Source of the DNA: a virus
Strand: one strand, 5' to 3'
DNA length: 28,468 nucleotides
Virus record (IMG/VR): IMGVR_UViG_3300007028_000002
Span: 1 to 28,468 of that record
The position numbers and the translations under genes were made by a program. The notes beneath the pieces were generated by a model that had not been told where the DNA came from, did not search any database, and saw only the letters and a list, made by a program, of their open reading frames with translations. The first letter of the stretch is position 1. Every line of letters begins with the position of its first letter. This document shows positions 22,137 to 28,468 of this stretch, in pieces.

Positions 22137-22759
22137 CTAGTCCATTTGACGTTCGCGCTCCTCTGCGACTAGGAGCGCATCTTGATAGGAGATGAGAAAC
22201 TCGCCGTATTCCATCCCCATCGCTTCTTTCCTGGAGATGCCGGTCGAGTCAGAGAGGGATACAGCCAACGCCCCCAAGTTCAGGGTGCCGCCGCCACTGT
22301 TTGACCGCTTTACTCCGTGGCGTTTCGCGTGCCGGTCAGCTCGATTATGCGTTTGCTGTATCCCACGATAAAAACCACCGTGCCGTGGGTAACGATATTC
22401 AGAGGCACGTCCCCAGGGTCTTTCCACCTGGGGAGGTCGAGAACAGTGTCCGCAAGCTCTTCGAGACGGTCCTCCTTCATGAAGGCGTTGCGGATCTCCT
22501 GGGCCTTCTCTGCCGCCCGTTCGTCCTCGCCCTTTTGCTTCTCTGCTTCTGCCATCTGGGAGGTGTCGACGGGGCCTTGTGGGGTCTCCATAAGGACCTC
22601 CGCCTCTTCGGGCCCGCCCTGTACCTCGTGCATGAGGTCGTAAAACCGTTGCACGCGTCGGGGCGTGGGGTCCGCGGTGAGGTATCCGGGATGGATAAGA
22701 TCCACCAACGCCCCAAGACGCTCCCACACCCAAAACCGTAGCTGTTCTAGGTAGCTCAT
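22137..22759 (-). CDS. tail assembly chaperone, frameshifted long form (GT-like)
   Basis: The frame one base back (-1) from the short form is open to a stop at 22137 and encodes a native-looking C-terminus (LNLGALAVSLSDSTGISRKE, then MEYGEFLISYQDALLVAEERERQMD) but has no good start of its own. A slip near 22370 would give about 207 aa. In known siphoviruses the T extension recruits the tube protein to the tape measure. The region between the slip and the clearly native part reads as basic, low-quality sequence, so the true slip point may lie closer to the short form's stop at 22310. Confidence 0.72.
22310..22759 (-). CDS. tail assembly chaperone, short form (G-like)
   Basis: A 149-aa acidic, helical protein located between tail tube and tape measure, where siphoviruses encode the chaperone that coats the tape measure during assembly. 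Translation starts from AATAGGA-N7-ATG. The C-terminal part (LPRWKDPGDVPLNIVTHGTV) is followed by an overlapping minus-one frame that extends to 22137, giving the long form. No membrane segment. The assignment rests on position, size, and the overlapping extension frame. Confidence 0.8.
   Translation of the reverse strand: MSYLEQLRFWVWERLGALVDLIHPGYLTADPTPRRVQRFYDLMHEVQGGPEEAEVLMETPQGPVDTSQMAEAEKQKGEDERAAEKAQEIRNAFMKEDRLEELADTVLDLPRWKDPGDVPLNIVTHGTVVFIVGYSKRIIELTGTRNATE
22370..22376 (-). other. candidate slip site GGTTTTT
   Basis: In the short-form frame this reads G GTT TTT A. The A-site codon re-pairs fully after a -1 slip, but the P-site pairing is imperfect, so it is not a canonical XXXYYYZ heptamer. 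No better heptamer was seen in the overlap. Confidence 0.3.
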
Positions 22760-22771
22760 AGGTAGCTCCTA

Positions 22772-23452
22772 TTAAATTGCGGAGTCGGCGTAATCGCTGT
22801 ACGGAGTGACGCTCCAGTCTGCGCGTAGAGCCCGATCCGCTTCCGTGGTCACGGTCTGCGACGTGTCGAGCGGTAGGAGCTCCTGGAAATAGATGTCTTG
22901 TTCACTCGCCTGTGTCGGCTTGGAGGCTTCAAGAACCACCTGAAGGGCCCGCTGGGAGCCGTTCTCTACGTCCATGCTCCACTCTTCCTTAGAGGCCGAG
23001 ACGCGGGGAAGCATCCACCAATGAGCCACCGGATGGATGTTGTCCGTGGTGGTGGAGTCGATGTCCATCTCTTTGTAACCTCCGTCGGGGCGCGTCGGGA
23101 GGGCGTAGCGGACCTTGAAATAGTTGTTTTCCATCCACTCCAGAAGGTTGAAGCGGAGAGGGTCGACAACAAGGGAGGTGTTCGTTACGACGATCTTGTC
23201 ATCGTCGACGATCTCCACCCATTCCACGTCGTTCTCCAGACGCACCTTATTTACGTTCCGGCTGCGCCCGAGAGAGCCGCCTGTGAGGGCCGGAGAGACT
23301 TCGTGCCAGCCTGCGGTTGCGAGAGGGTGGGACGAACCAACGCCCCAGGCTGCCGCGGCTTCGTCGGCCGTTTCAAGGCCAATCTGGATGGACGAAGAGC
23401 CGCCCTGTCCTGCTTTGTAATCGTACTGAGAAGTAACTGTCGGGTCGGACAT
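22772..23452 (-). CDS. major tail tube protein
   Basis: A 226-aa acidic, beta-rich protein located two genes after the neck proteins and just before the tail chaperones, the standard place for the tube subunit. Features include an early SIQIGLETADEAAAAWGVGS segment and LALLEW-like strands (FNLLEWMENNYFKVRYALPT), consistent with a tube-type barrel, but no family signature was recognised. The start is TAGGATACTATG with a close Shine-Dalgarno. Many copies would polymerise into the tail shaft. Confidence 0.78.
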   Translation of the reverse strand: MSDPTVTSQYDYKAGQGGSSSIQIGLETADEAAAAWGVGSSHPLATAGWHEVSPALTGGSLGRSRNVNKVRLENDVEWVEIVDDDKIVVTNTSLVVDPLRFNLLEWMENNYFKVRYALPTRPDGGYKEMDIDSTTTDNIHPVAHWWMLPRVSASKEEWSMDVENGSQRALQVVLEASKPTQASEQDIYFQELLPLDTSQTVTTEADRALRADWSVTPYSDYADSAI

Positions 23453-23458
23453 AGTATC

Positions 23459-23851
23459 CTAGTATGTGTAACTAAAGTCGGTGGGGAGAGGGGTTAGATC
23501 CAGTCCTGTCCCCGTCTGGATTTGGAGCTTGACGAGGCGTAGACCGGACGCGCCCCGACCGAGCTCGATTGAAGTGATGTTGGTAGCTGGGGCCTGCTCT
23601 TTGAGGGCGTTGATAAAGGCTCCGGCCACTTGTTCAATATCTTCCCAATGGAAGCCCGAAGGGTAGGCCAGAAAGACCTCCGTATTGGACTGTCCACTAA
23701 GCTGCAAGGGGTTATTGTTGTCGGGATTGACTGTCTCCCGCTCGACCACGACACACGGGGCGTCGTCTTCGTCGAGTGGATCGTCCTGCACCGGCAAGTC
23801 TACGAGGAGACTGTCCGCTGCGGATTCCAAGTCTTTGAGGAGACTATCCAT
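23459..23851 (-). CDS. tail terminator/completion-like protein
   Basis: A 130-aa acidic protein overlapping the preceding neck gene by 8 nt and ending 6 nt before the tube gene. Order (connector, gp10-like neck, this gene, tube) matches the tail-terminator slot. The middle part (EDIEQVAGAFINALKEQAPA) is a helix flanked by strands (TEVFLAYPSGFHW; LRLVKLQIQTGTGLDL), compatible with the small alpha/beta fold of tail terminators. Assignment is mainly positional. Confidence 0.65.
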   Translation of the reverse strand: MDSLLKDLESAADSLLVDLPVQDDPLDEDDAPCVVVERETVNPDNNNPLQLSGQSNTEVFLAYPSGFHWEDIEQVAGAFINALKEQAPATNITSIELGRGASGLRLVKLQIQTGTGLDLTPLPTDFSYTY

Positions 23852-24284
23852 TGAGCTCGTCTTCTAGTGCGTTGATGAGTCGCGCCTCTAGTCGCTTCGC
23901 AATGTCGTCGGCACGTCTTTCAAGGGGCTCCCGAATGAAGGGAGACGCCGAGGTGCCCGTCTCTGCGATCGACTTCCGTGCGAGATAGTCCCTCGACCGG
24001 ATCGAGAGGCCTGGAGCGAAGCCTACACGTTGCACCCAATTCGTCAAGGCCCCAGGTGGGGGCCAATGTGGATCGGTGCCCTCGTGTACCCAATAGCCGT
24101 GCTTTGCGGTGGCATAGAAGACGATCTCGTCTTCCCCGATCTCATAGCCCAGGCTTTGCAGTAAGTCGCCTGTGACCTCCTTCCCTTCGTCTCTTAGGTA
24201 CTGCTCCATGCGCTTGACCATAAGGCCCCCGATCTTGTGGAGGGCCTCTTCAAGCGCGTTATTGTAGGTCGATACGAGACCCAT
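23844..24284 (-). CDS. neck protein, HK97 gp10-like
   Basis: A 146-aa protein. The signature of the HK97 gp10 family is visible: a helical N-terminus, VTGDLLQSLGYEIGEDEI, then YWVHEGTDPHWPPPGALTNW, and a C-terminal helix after SPFIREPLERRADD. These proteins form a ring between the head connector and the tail. The start immediately follows the connector stop (TGAATG), and the end overlaps the next gene. Length is normal. Confidence 0.82.
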   Translation of the reverse strand: MGLVSTYNNALEEALHKIGGLMVKRMEQYLRDEGKEVTGDLLQSLGYEIGEDEIVFYATAKHGYWVHEGTDPHWPPPGALTNWVQRVGFAPGLSIRSRDYLARKSIAETGTSASPFIREPLERRADDIAKRLEARLINALEDELNG

Positions 24285-24833
24285 TCAGAAGCGGAGTCTA
24301 CGTGTGTCGAAGGGACGAAGGTGTCGGTATAGGCTCGTCGGACGTCGTGCGGTGTTGTATGTCTCCGAGCTCCCTCCCTGTGACTTACTTTCCAGGTGTC
24401 GAGGTGGGAGGCCGGTGTCATGCTCCGCTACGTCTGCGATCGTTTTGCGAAGCGCGAAAAGGAGGTCCGTATCCATCGTCTTCGGATTCGGATCTCCGGC
24501 CTCATAGCTCGTACCGTCTGGGAGCGTCGGCTCCGTGCCGTCCGTGATCTGTTGCTCTGTGACTTCCCGGTAGCCGCGAAGCCGAACACCGAGGCCGCGA
24601 AGAACGCCGAAAGCACCGAGCGGTTGATTACCGCTTCGGTTGCTGAACTTCGACAGGACTTCCCGCTCGATCGAGAAGACGTAGAGCCGGAGGTCTTTGC
24701 GTGCGTCCACAAGCCCTTCGTCCGCGGTGGAAAGGTCCGCATCTAGGTCGGACACGTCGCGGAGGTAATCGAGGATCACACTGTCCGCTAGGAAGCGGCT
24801 GAAGAGGTCCTCTGTGAGGATCTTGGGGCGCAT
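24285..24833 (-). CDS. head-tail connector (adaptor) protein
   Basis: A 182-aa protein. The helical N-terminal part (LTEDLFSRFLADSVILDYLR) and the C-terminal Gly/Ser-Tyr segment (SQGGSSETYNTARRPTSLYRHL) ending LRPFDTRRLRF resemble gp6/gp15-type connectors that dock under the portal. It is the first gene after the capsid gene, the usual connector slot, and is separated from it by a perfect inverted repeat. Confidence 0.72.
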   Translation of the reverse strand: MRPKILTEDLFSRFLADSVILDYLRDVSDLDADLSTADEGLVDARKDLRLYVFSIEREVLSKFSNRSGNQPLGAFGVLRGLGVRLRGYREVTEQQITDGTEPTLPDGTSYEAGDPNPKTMDTDLLFALRKTIADVAEHDTGLPPRHLESKSQGGSSETYNTARRPTSLYRHLRPFDTRRLRF

Positions 24834-24854
24834 AAAGACAGGCTGTTGTGAGGA

Positions 24855-24878
24855 GGTGAGGCCTACATAGGCCTCACC
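24855..24878. repeat. perfect 11-bp inverted repeat after the capsid gene
   Basis: GGTGAGGCCTA (24855-24865) and TAGGCCTCACC (24868-24878) around CA. It sits in the 60-bp gap between capsid and connector genes. On the minus strand no T-run follows. The most likely role is a partial terminator or RNA-stabilising hairpin that lets capsid mRNA accumulate above downstream genes. Confidence 0.7.
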
Positions 24879-24893
24879 TATCCTCTATCTAGC

Positions 24894-25706
24894 TTACTCC
24901 GTGATCTGAGCTTCGACGAAACCGTTCGGCTGCGTGAGGGTCGAGCCCGCAACGTGGAGGCCCTGAATCACCGTGCCGCCGGGGTAGCCGGGCGCGTTCT
25001 CAATCACCTGGAGGTCGACAACCGTGTCCGCATATGTCTGGTGGAAGCGGGAACCGAAGAGCGAACGAATCTCACTTGTGCCGGTGACGTCGAAGAAGCT
25101 CGTAGGCCGTCCATAGACCTCAAAGCCGTAGTAACGGCCAATCAGTCCCGACATGAGGGCCTCGTCTCCGCGCTCCGTGCCGCGTGCAGCGATCTCGTCA
25201 TACACGAGCCGTGCAGTAGAGGCCGGAACGACTGCGAACCGTTGGGCCTGGGGCACACCCTCGTTGTTGAGCGTCTCCTGTGCCTGTCCGAAGAGGTCGG
25301 ACACGTCAGGGGAAGCAATCGACTGGTCAAAGTCGAAGTTGTTGCCCGCGTCGGAGGCGTTGGTGAGGATGTACTTATCGGCCTGCTCCAGGACCTCCGC
25401 AAACGTCTCGCCTGCGAAGTCTTCCGCGTACGCCTCCAGGTTCTCAGAGCCGTCGAGAACGAAGGCAAAGGCTTTCTTGTGGTCTGGGGAGATCGTGCGC
25501 GGGGTGGCGTCGACGTTCTCCTCAATCGAGATAGCGCCGCCCGTGTAGTCCTGAACGGTACCGCTCTGGGCAATTGTGACCTTCACGGAGCTCTCCGGCC
25601 CGAGGGTGCCCTCGTAGTTCCGGTTTGCAATGCCGTTTGCAAGCTGCTCGTGACGGAGCTTCCGCTCCAGAGAGCCGGTGAGAAGTGTTTCTGTGGCTGA
25701 ACTCAT
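24894..25706 (-). CDS. major capsid protein (HK97-fold, probable)
   Basis: A 270-aa acidic protein with many Asp/Glu and few Lys. Order scaffold, this gene, connector is the classic head cassette. Segments such as LFGQAQETLNNEGVPQAQRF followed by AVVPASTARLVYDEIAARG read like the long 'spine' and P-domain parts of small HK97-fold capsids in which an assembly tag is absent. The C-terminus is beta-rich (IQGLHVAGSTLTQPNGFVEA). No protease gene or N-terminal delta domain is seen, consistent with the separate scaffold. Family assignment is by context. Confidence 0.82.
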   Translation of the reverse strand: MSSATETLLTGSLERKLRHEQLANGIANRNYEGTLGPESSVKVTIAQSGTVQDYTGGAISIEENVDATPRTISPDHKKAFAFVLDGSENLEAYAEDFAGETFAEVLEQADKYILTNASDAGNNFDFDQSIASPDVSDLFGQAQETLNNEGVPQAQRFAVVPASTARLVYDEIAARGTERGDEALMSGLIGRYYGFEVYGRPTSFFDVTGTSEIRSLFGSRFHQTYADTVVDLQVIENAPGYPGGTVIQGLHVAGSTLTQPNGFVEAQITE

Positions 25707-25728
25707 CGTTTAAGATGTGGTGGTGTGA

Positions 25729-26550
25729 TTAGGTAACTCGCCCCTCTTTTAGGGCGCTACGAAGTTCGTTGTACTCGTCCTCTGAGAGCTCTGCGGCGTC
25801 CTCCATTTTGGACTCCCACTCTTCGCGTGTGTAGGTGCGTCCTCCAGACGATCCACTGCCGGGGTCGTCGTCGGGACCTCCTTCCATCTTCGTACTCTCA
25901 AAAGCGAAGCTGTGGGCTGTGGGGAGCTCGTCGGAGAGGGTTGTGATGTCTTCGGGGGCGTGGACTTCGTTGCGCCGAATGTTGCCGTTTTCGTCAACCG
26001 GGACAACCGTGTCGTCTTCGATCGTGACGCTGTCCTCGAACTGCCGACGGAGCATCTCTTCCGCACCGTCGCGGATCGGAGGGGCGTTCTTTTTGACCTT
26101 CTCCCACGCCTCGTTGAGTCGCCGTGTCCGGTCTTTCTGCCGGAGGTCTTCAAGCTCCTCTTTTGCGCTTTCGTACTTGGAGGCCCGCTCCTGTAGGTCT
26201 TGGATCTCGTCATCCTTCAAAGAGCCTTTGGGCCGTCCGTCCTCCCGGAGCTCGATCCCACGGTCTGTTGCGAGAGACTTAAAGAGTGTGTCGGGGTCGA
26301 GGCCGTCGAGGTCGACGTTGCCGTCTTCGTCCGTGTACTCCTGGGGATCGAGGCCCACGCTTTCAAGGGTCTGTTTGTAAGCGCGGGGAAGCCGGTTCGA
26401 GATCGCCTCGTTGATCGTGTCTTGCGTGACGAGGCCGTCGGGGAGCTCTTCGTTTGTGAGCTCTTCGTCTTCACCGATCTCGATTGCCGAGGCCGGGACT
26501 TCGACTTCGTTCTCTGTGCCGTCTTCGTTTTCGAGCCGTACGATGGGCAT
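25729..26550 (-). CDS. capsid scaffolding protein
   Basis: A 273-aa, very acidic protein with a central coiled coil (DDEIQDLQERASKYESAKEE to about residue 155) and a flexible Gly/Ser-rich stretch (PDDDPGSGSSGGRTY) before a C-terminal helix (EDEYNELRSALKEG) that could bind the capsid subunit. It directly precedes the capsid gene (22-nt gap) and is the first gene after the second late-promoter motif. Scaffolds guide procapsid assembly and are then lost. There is no protease motif. Confidence 0.85.
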   Translation of the reverse strand: MPIVRLENEDGTENEVEVPASAIEIGEDEELTNEELPDGLVTQDTINEAISNRLPRAYKQTLESVGLDPQEYTDEDGNVDLDGLDPDTLFKSLATDRGIELREDGRPKGSLKDDEIQDLQERASKYESAKEELEDLRQKDRTRRLNEAWEKVKKNAPPIRDGAEEMLRRQFEDSVTIEDDTVVPVDENGNIRRNEVHAPEDITTLSDELPTAHSFAFESTKMEGGPDDDPGSGSSGGRTYTREEWESKMEDAAELSEDEYNELRSALKEGRVT

Positions 26551-26660
26551 AGTGTGGGGTCCAATATGTAGCCAGAGGAGACTTGTGTGGGCGCCCTCTG
26601 TGAGGCGCTAGCCGTCGTGCGTGACGTGGTCGTCTCCGGGGTTTCCGTGTGGAGATCACG

Positions 26661-26676
26661 TACTTATATATAAACA
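26661..26676 (-). promoter_or_regulatory. putative late promoter, copy 2
   Basis: The minus strand reads TGTTTATATATAAGTA, identical to 4298-4313. It is 17 nt after the stop of the MuF-like gene and 111 nt before the scaffold start, so it would boost scaffold, capsid and tail genes separately from terminase and portal. The preceding CTCCCCAT also resembles the left side of the early motifs. Confidence 0.75.
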
Positions 26677-26693
26677 AATGGGGAGGGGGGTGG

Positions 26694-27674
26694 TCAGCCT
26701 CTAGGGGACTCGTGTACGAGCCCGATAACGTCCCGCATCTCCTTCGCTTGTTTCTCTGCGTGGGCGTCTGTGACGGTCCTGTCTCCGCTGTACTGCTTCA
26801 TGCGGGACTTTAGAGCCTGGGGCTCGATTGCAGGACGATCGGGAGCCGGTCGCCTGGTACCCCAGTTCTCCGGTGATTTGAGCACCGCCACGACAGAGCA
26901 CTTACAACGAGGGTGCGGTTGTGAGGGAATGTAGCTGGGATGATACAGGCCCCCTCCGAAGCCGTGGAGGTCTTCCTGTGCGAAGAGGTCGCACGCGTCC
27001 GGTGCGTGACGCCCGCCGTGTGCTGGGCTTAGAGTCCACTCTAGGAGGTCGATCGCTGGGTTCTTCGCTGCTACTTGTTTGGAGGTCTCGTCGACGACTG
27101 CCGAGAGCTCCGTCTCTCCCATACGTTCAAGGTTGCCGAATACGTGGGGCCCGGTCCCAATCCCCAGGTCTACTTCCGTTTTTGCATCGGCACCACGTTC
27201 GAGAAGACGCCCCAAAGCCTTACTATACTCGTTCTCCGATACCTGGGCCTTGATCGTGGGAAGCGTACGGCGTAGGGGCTCTATGCCGTCCTCCAGAGCT
27301 TTCCGTACGAACCTGGGGGCTGTTGCGTCCAGGCCTCGACGCTTGTACGGATCTACGTCTATACTCGTCGGGTCGAAGGAGGGCGTAGCTAGCTGCACGT
27401 CCTTCGAGATGGAGCGATACGCCTCCGCGTGGGCCTGTTTGATCCGGTTTTCCGCGGTGGCCCGTGCGGACTGCATCGACCGCGTAGCGTTCACCTGGAG
27501 CTCTCGTAGGCCCTCCTCTAGTGCCCGCTCCGGCCTGTCGGATCTACGCACGCGCTGCACGAGGATTGCGTATTGCTCCTCTGTGCTGGATAGGAGCTCC
27601 GCTAAAAGGCTGCCGGTGCCCCAGATGAGGGCCGTAAGTGCGTCCTCTAAGAAAGCGTTGAAGTCGTCTTCCAT
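26694..27674 (-). CDS. MuF-like minor head protein
   Basis: A 326-aa protein with a helical N-terminal half and a C-terminal MuF/SPP1 gp7 head-morphogenesis domain: LLEWTLSPAHGGRHAPDACD, then YHPSYIPSQPHPRCKCSVVA, the usual Cys/His-containing P-HPRC-C pattern. Such proteins are minor capsid components injected or bound near the portal. Its start overlaps the portal stop (TAATG) and its stop lies just before the second late promoter. Length is normal. No toxin domain is fused at the C-terminus. Confidence 0.88.
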   Translation of the reverse strand: MEDDFNAFLEDALTALIWGTGSLLAELLSSTEEQYAILVQRVRRSDRPERALEEGLRELQVNATRSMQSARATAENRIKQAHAEAYRSISKDVQLATPSFDPTSIDVDPYKRRGLDATAPRFVRKALEDGIEPLRRTLPTIKAQVSENEYSKALGRLLERGADAKTEVDLGIGTGPHVFGNLERMGETELSAVVDETSKQVAAKNPAIDLLEWTLSPAHGGRHAPDACDLFAQEDLHGFGGGLYHPSYIPSQPHPRCKCSVVAVLKSPENWGTRRPAPDRPAIEPQALKSRMKQYSGDRTVTDAHAEKQAKEMRDVIGLVHESPRG

Positions 27675-28468
27675 TAAGCAATACCGAAGCTGCTAGTACG
27701 GGACTCGTTTGCGAGATACTCTTCCACGGCTCCCCGAATCGCCGCCCGATCGAGCTCCGCTTCACTGTATCCGTGGTCTTCGAGGTGGTCAACAATCACC
27801 CGTGTCGCCGTACCCGCGTCGACAGGCATCCCCTTCGGGAAGAGACGGTCGATAAGTGCGTGCGCGTCTGCAATGCCGGTGTAGTCTTTCGGCCAGCTCA
27901 CAGAGACGTCGAACTCACTTCCAATCTCGATCGGGTTGGGCCCGGCGTATCGGAAGTCCTGGGCCTGCGTCATAATCTTCAAGATCCGACGCTCTGCGTC
28001 CTCGATCGTCGAGGCCAGGACCGTAAGGGCCGCGGCTGCACCTCCTGTGTGTTGGAGACGTGCTTCCGTCGCGGTCTTACGTGTCGCCTCGTTGAGTGTC
28101 TTGAAAGCGATCTCGTCAAGCTCCTTTTGCTTCTCCTCTATGACGGCCGTACCCATCTTAATTCCGTCTGTAGGGTACGCTATACCCTGGTGTTTGCCCG
28201 CGTCCTTCTTGAACGGGAGAATCCGGCTGTTCTCAATTGCGTCTTTGATCTGCTCTGCAATGTCTTCCCCGTCGACACCCACTTGTAGGAGTCCGTTCAT
28301 GGACGTGGACGCCGCGAAGTCCCGACGGCTCCGCATCTCAAAGATAGCCCGGTGTTTCCGTGCGAGTAGAAGCCCGAAACGAGCTTCCCACGGTAGGGAG
28401 ACGTGAACAATTGGGGGCATACGGGCTCCGTCTTCGTCGACGAAGTAGGCGTCCGCTTCACCGTCTTG
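27674..28468 (-). CDS. portal protein, C-terminal half
   Basis: The frame is open from the window edge at 28468 to a TAA at 27676-27674. It is the continuation of the gene that starts at 681, and its first 33 codons duplicate the codons lying in bases 99-1. Visible features are the PWEARFGLLLARKHRAIF segment, helical regions rich in Ala and Glu (EATRKTATEARLQHTGGAAAAL) typical of portal stem and crown, and a Ser/Phe-ending tail. The stop overlaps the next start as TAATG, indicating translational coupling to the MuF-like protein. Function is inferred from context and general resemblance to phage portals, and no alignment was run. Confidence 0.82.
   Translation of the reverse strand, partial: QDGEADAYFVDEDGARMPPIVHVSLPWEARFGLLLARKHRAIFEMRSRRDFAASTSMNGLLQVGVDGEDIAEQIKDAIENSRILPFKKDAGKHQGIAYPTDGIKMGTAVIEEKQKELDEIAFKTLNEATRKTATEARLQHTGGAAAALTVLASTIEDAERRILKIMTQAQDFRYAGPNPIEIGSEFDVSVSWPKDYTGIADAHALIDRLFPKGMPVDAGTATRVIVDHLEDHGYSEAELDRAAIRGAVEEYLANESRTSSFGIA
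28370..28468. repeat. 99-bp terminal direct repeat (circular join), right copy
   Basis: This is the second copy of the first 99 bases. Removing one copy joins the two halves of the portal gene into one uninterrupted frame, with codon 227 ending at base 1 and codon 228 starting at base 28369. Confidence 0.93.

Noticed and set aside
1-28468. tRNA genes, CRISPR arrays, integrase or transposase genes
   Set aside because: I looked for T-loop-like GTTCGA sequences outside genes, regularly spaced repeats with spacers, and recombinase motifs, and found none. The 22-bp tandem units have no spacers.

Overview
The window looks like one complete, circular, tailed-phage genome of about 28.37 kb, opened inside the portal gene. 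The first 99 bases recur exactly as the last 99, and the portal reading frame runs without a break across the join. Gene content is that of a siphovirus: large terminase, portal, MuF-like head protein, scaffold, capsid, neck proteins, tail tube, a frameshifted pair of tail chaperones and an 811-residue tape measure, with no sheath or baseplate set. DNA is GC-rich and the proteins are rich in Asp/Glu and poor in Lys, which suggests a host adapted to high salt (for example a Salinibacter-like bacterium). That host assignment is inference. Shine-Dalgarno sequences are visible at only some genes (for example AGGA-N7-ATG before the tail chaperone and the two genes following the hub gene).

Layout. 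All structural and lysis genes are on the minus strand. Read 5' to 3' around the circle they run: small terminase (3822-2848), an 87-aa protein, large terminase, portal (681 to 1, then 28369 to 27674), MuF-like protein, scaffold, capsid, neck proteins, tube, chaperones, tape measure, a PKD-bearing tail hub/tip protein, a PKD-like tail-tip protein, a small protein, M15-type endolysin and two membrane-anchored lysis candidates ending at 12835. Two further minus-strand units lie outside this run: an HTH-metallophosphoesterase (12655-11435), and an early run with a BRO-N/DnaQ-exonuclease fusion (6654-5551), a 46-aa protein, a 50-aa coiled coil, an 81-aa protein and a protein resembling sigma-70 region 2 (4872-4330).

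The plus strand carries a short operon-like set (9073-11347): a small HTH regulator, two unknown proteins, and a ParA ATPase overlapping a ribbon-helix-helix partner. That is a plasmid-type partition pair. No integrase, DNA polymerase, helicase or recognisable replication initiator was found. The simplest reading is a phage-plasmid: a temperate phage whose prophage is a partitioned circular plasmid. About 2.4 kb (6700-9072) has no convincing protein gene but is dense in iteron-like repeats, duplicated compound elements, a pyrimidine tract, stem-loops and a terminator. It is the best candidate for origin, centromere and regulatory RNA functions.

Regulation can be partly read from the DNA. A 17-bp motif occurs exactly 28 nt upstream of the start codons of three minus-strand units (6654, 5273, 12655), a likely early promoter class. 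A different motif with 16 identical bases occurs twice, each just after the stop of the preceding gene and about 110 nt before a structural operon (91-aa/terminase; scaffold/capsid). The sigma-like gene ends directly upstream of the first of these, so a self-encoded early-to-late switch is a coherent model.
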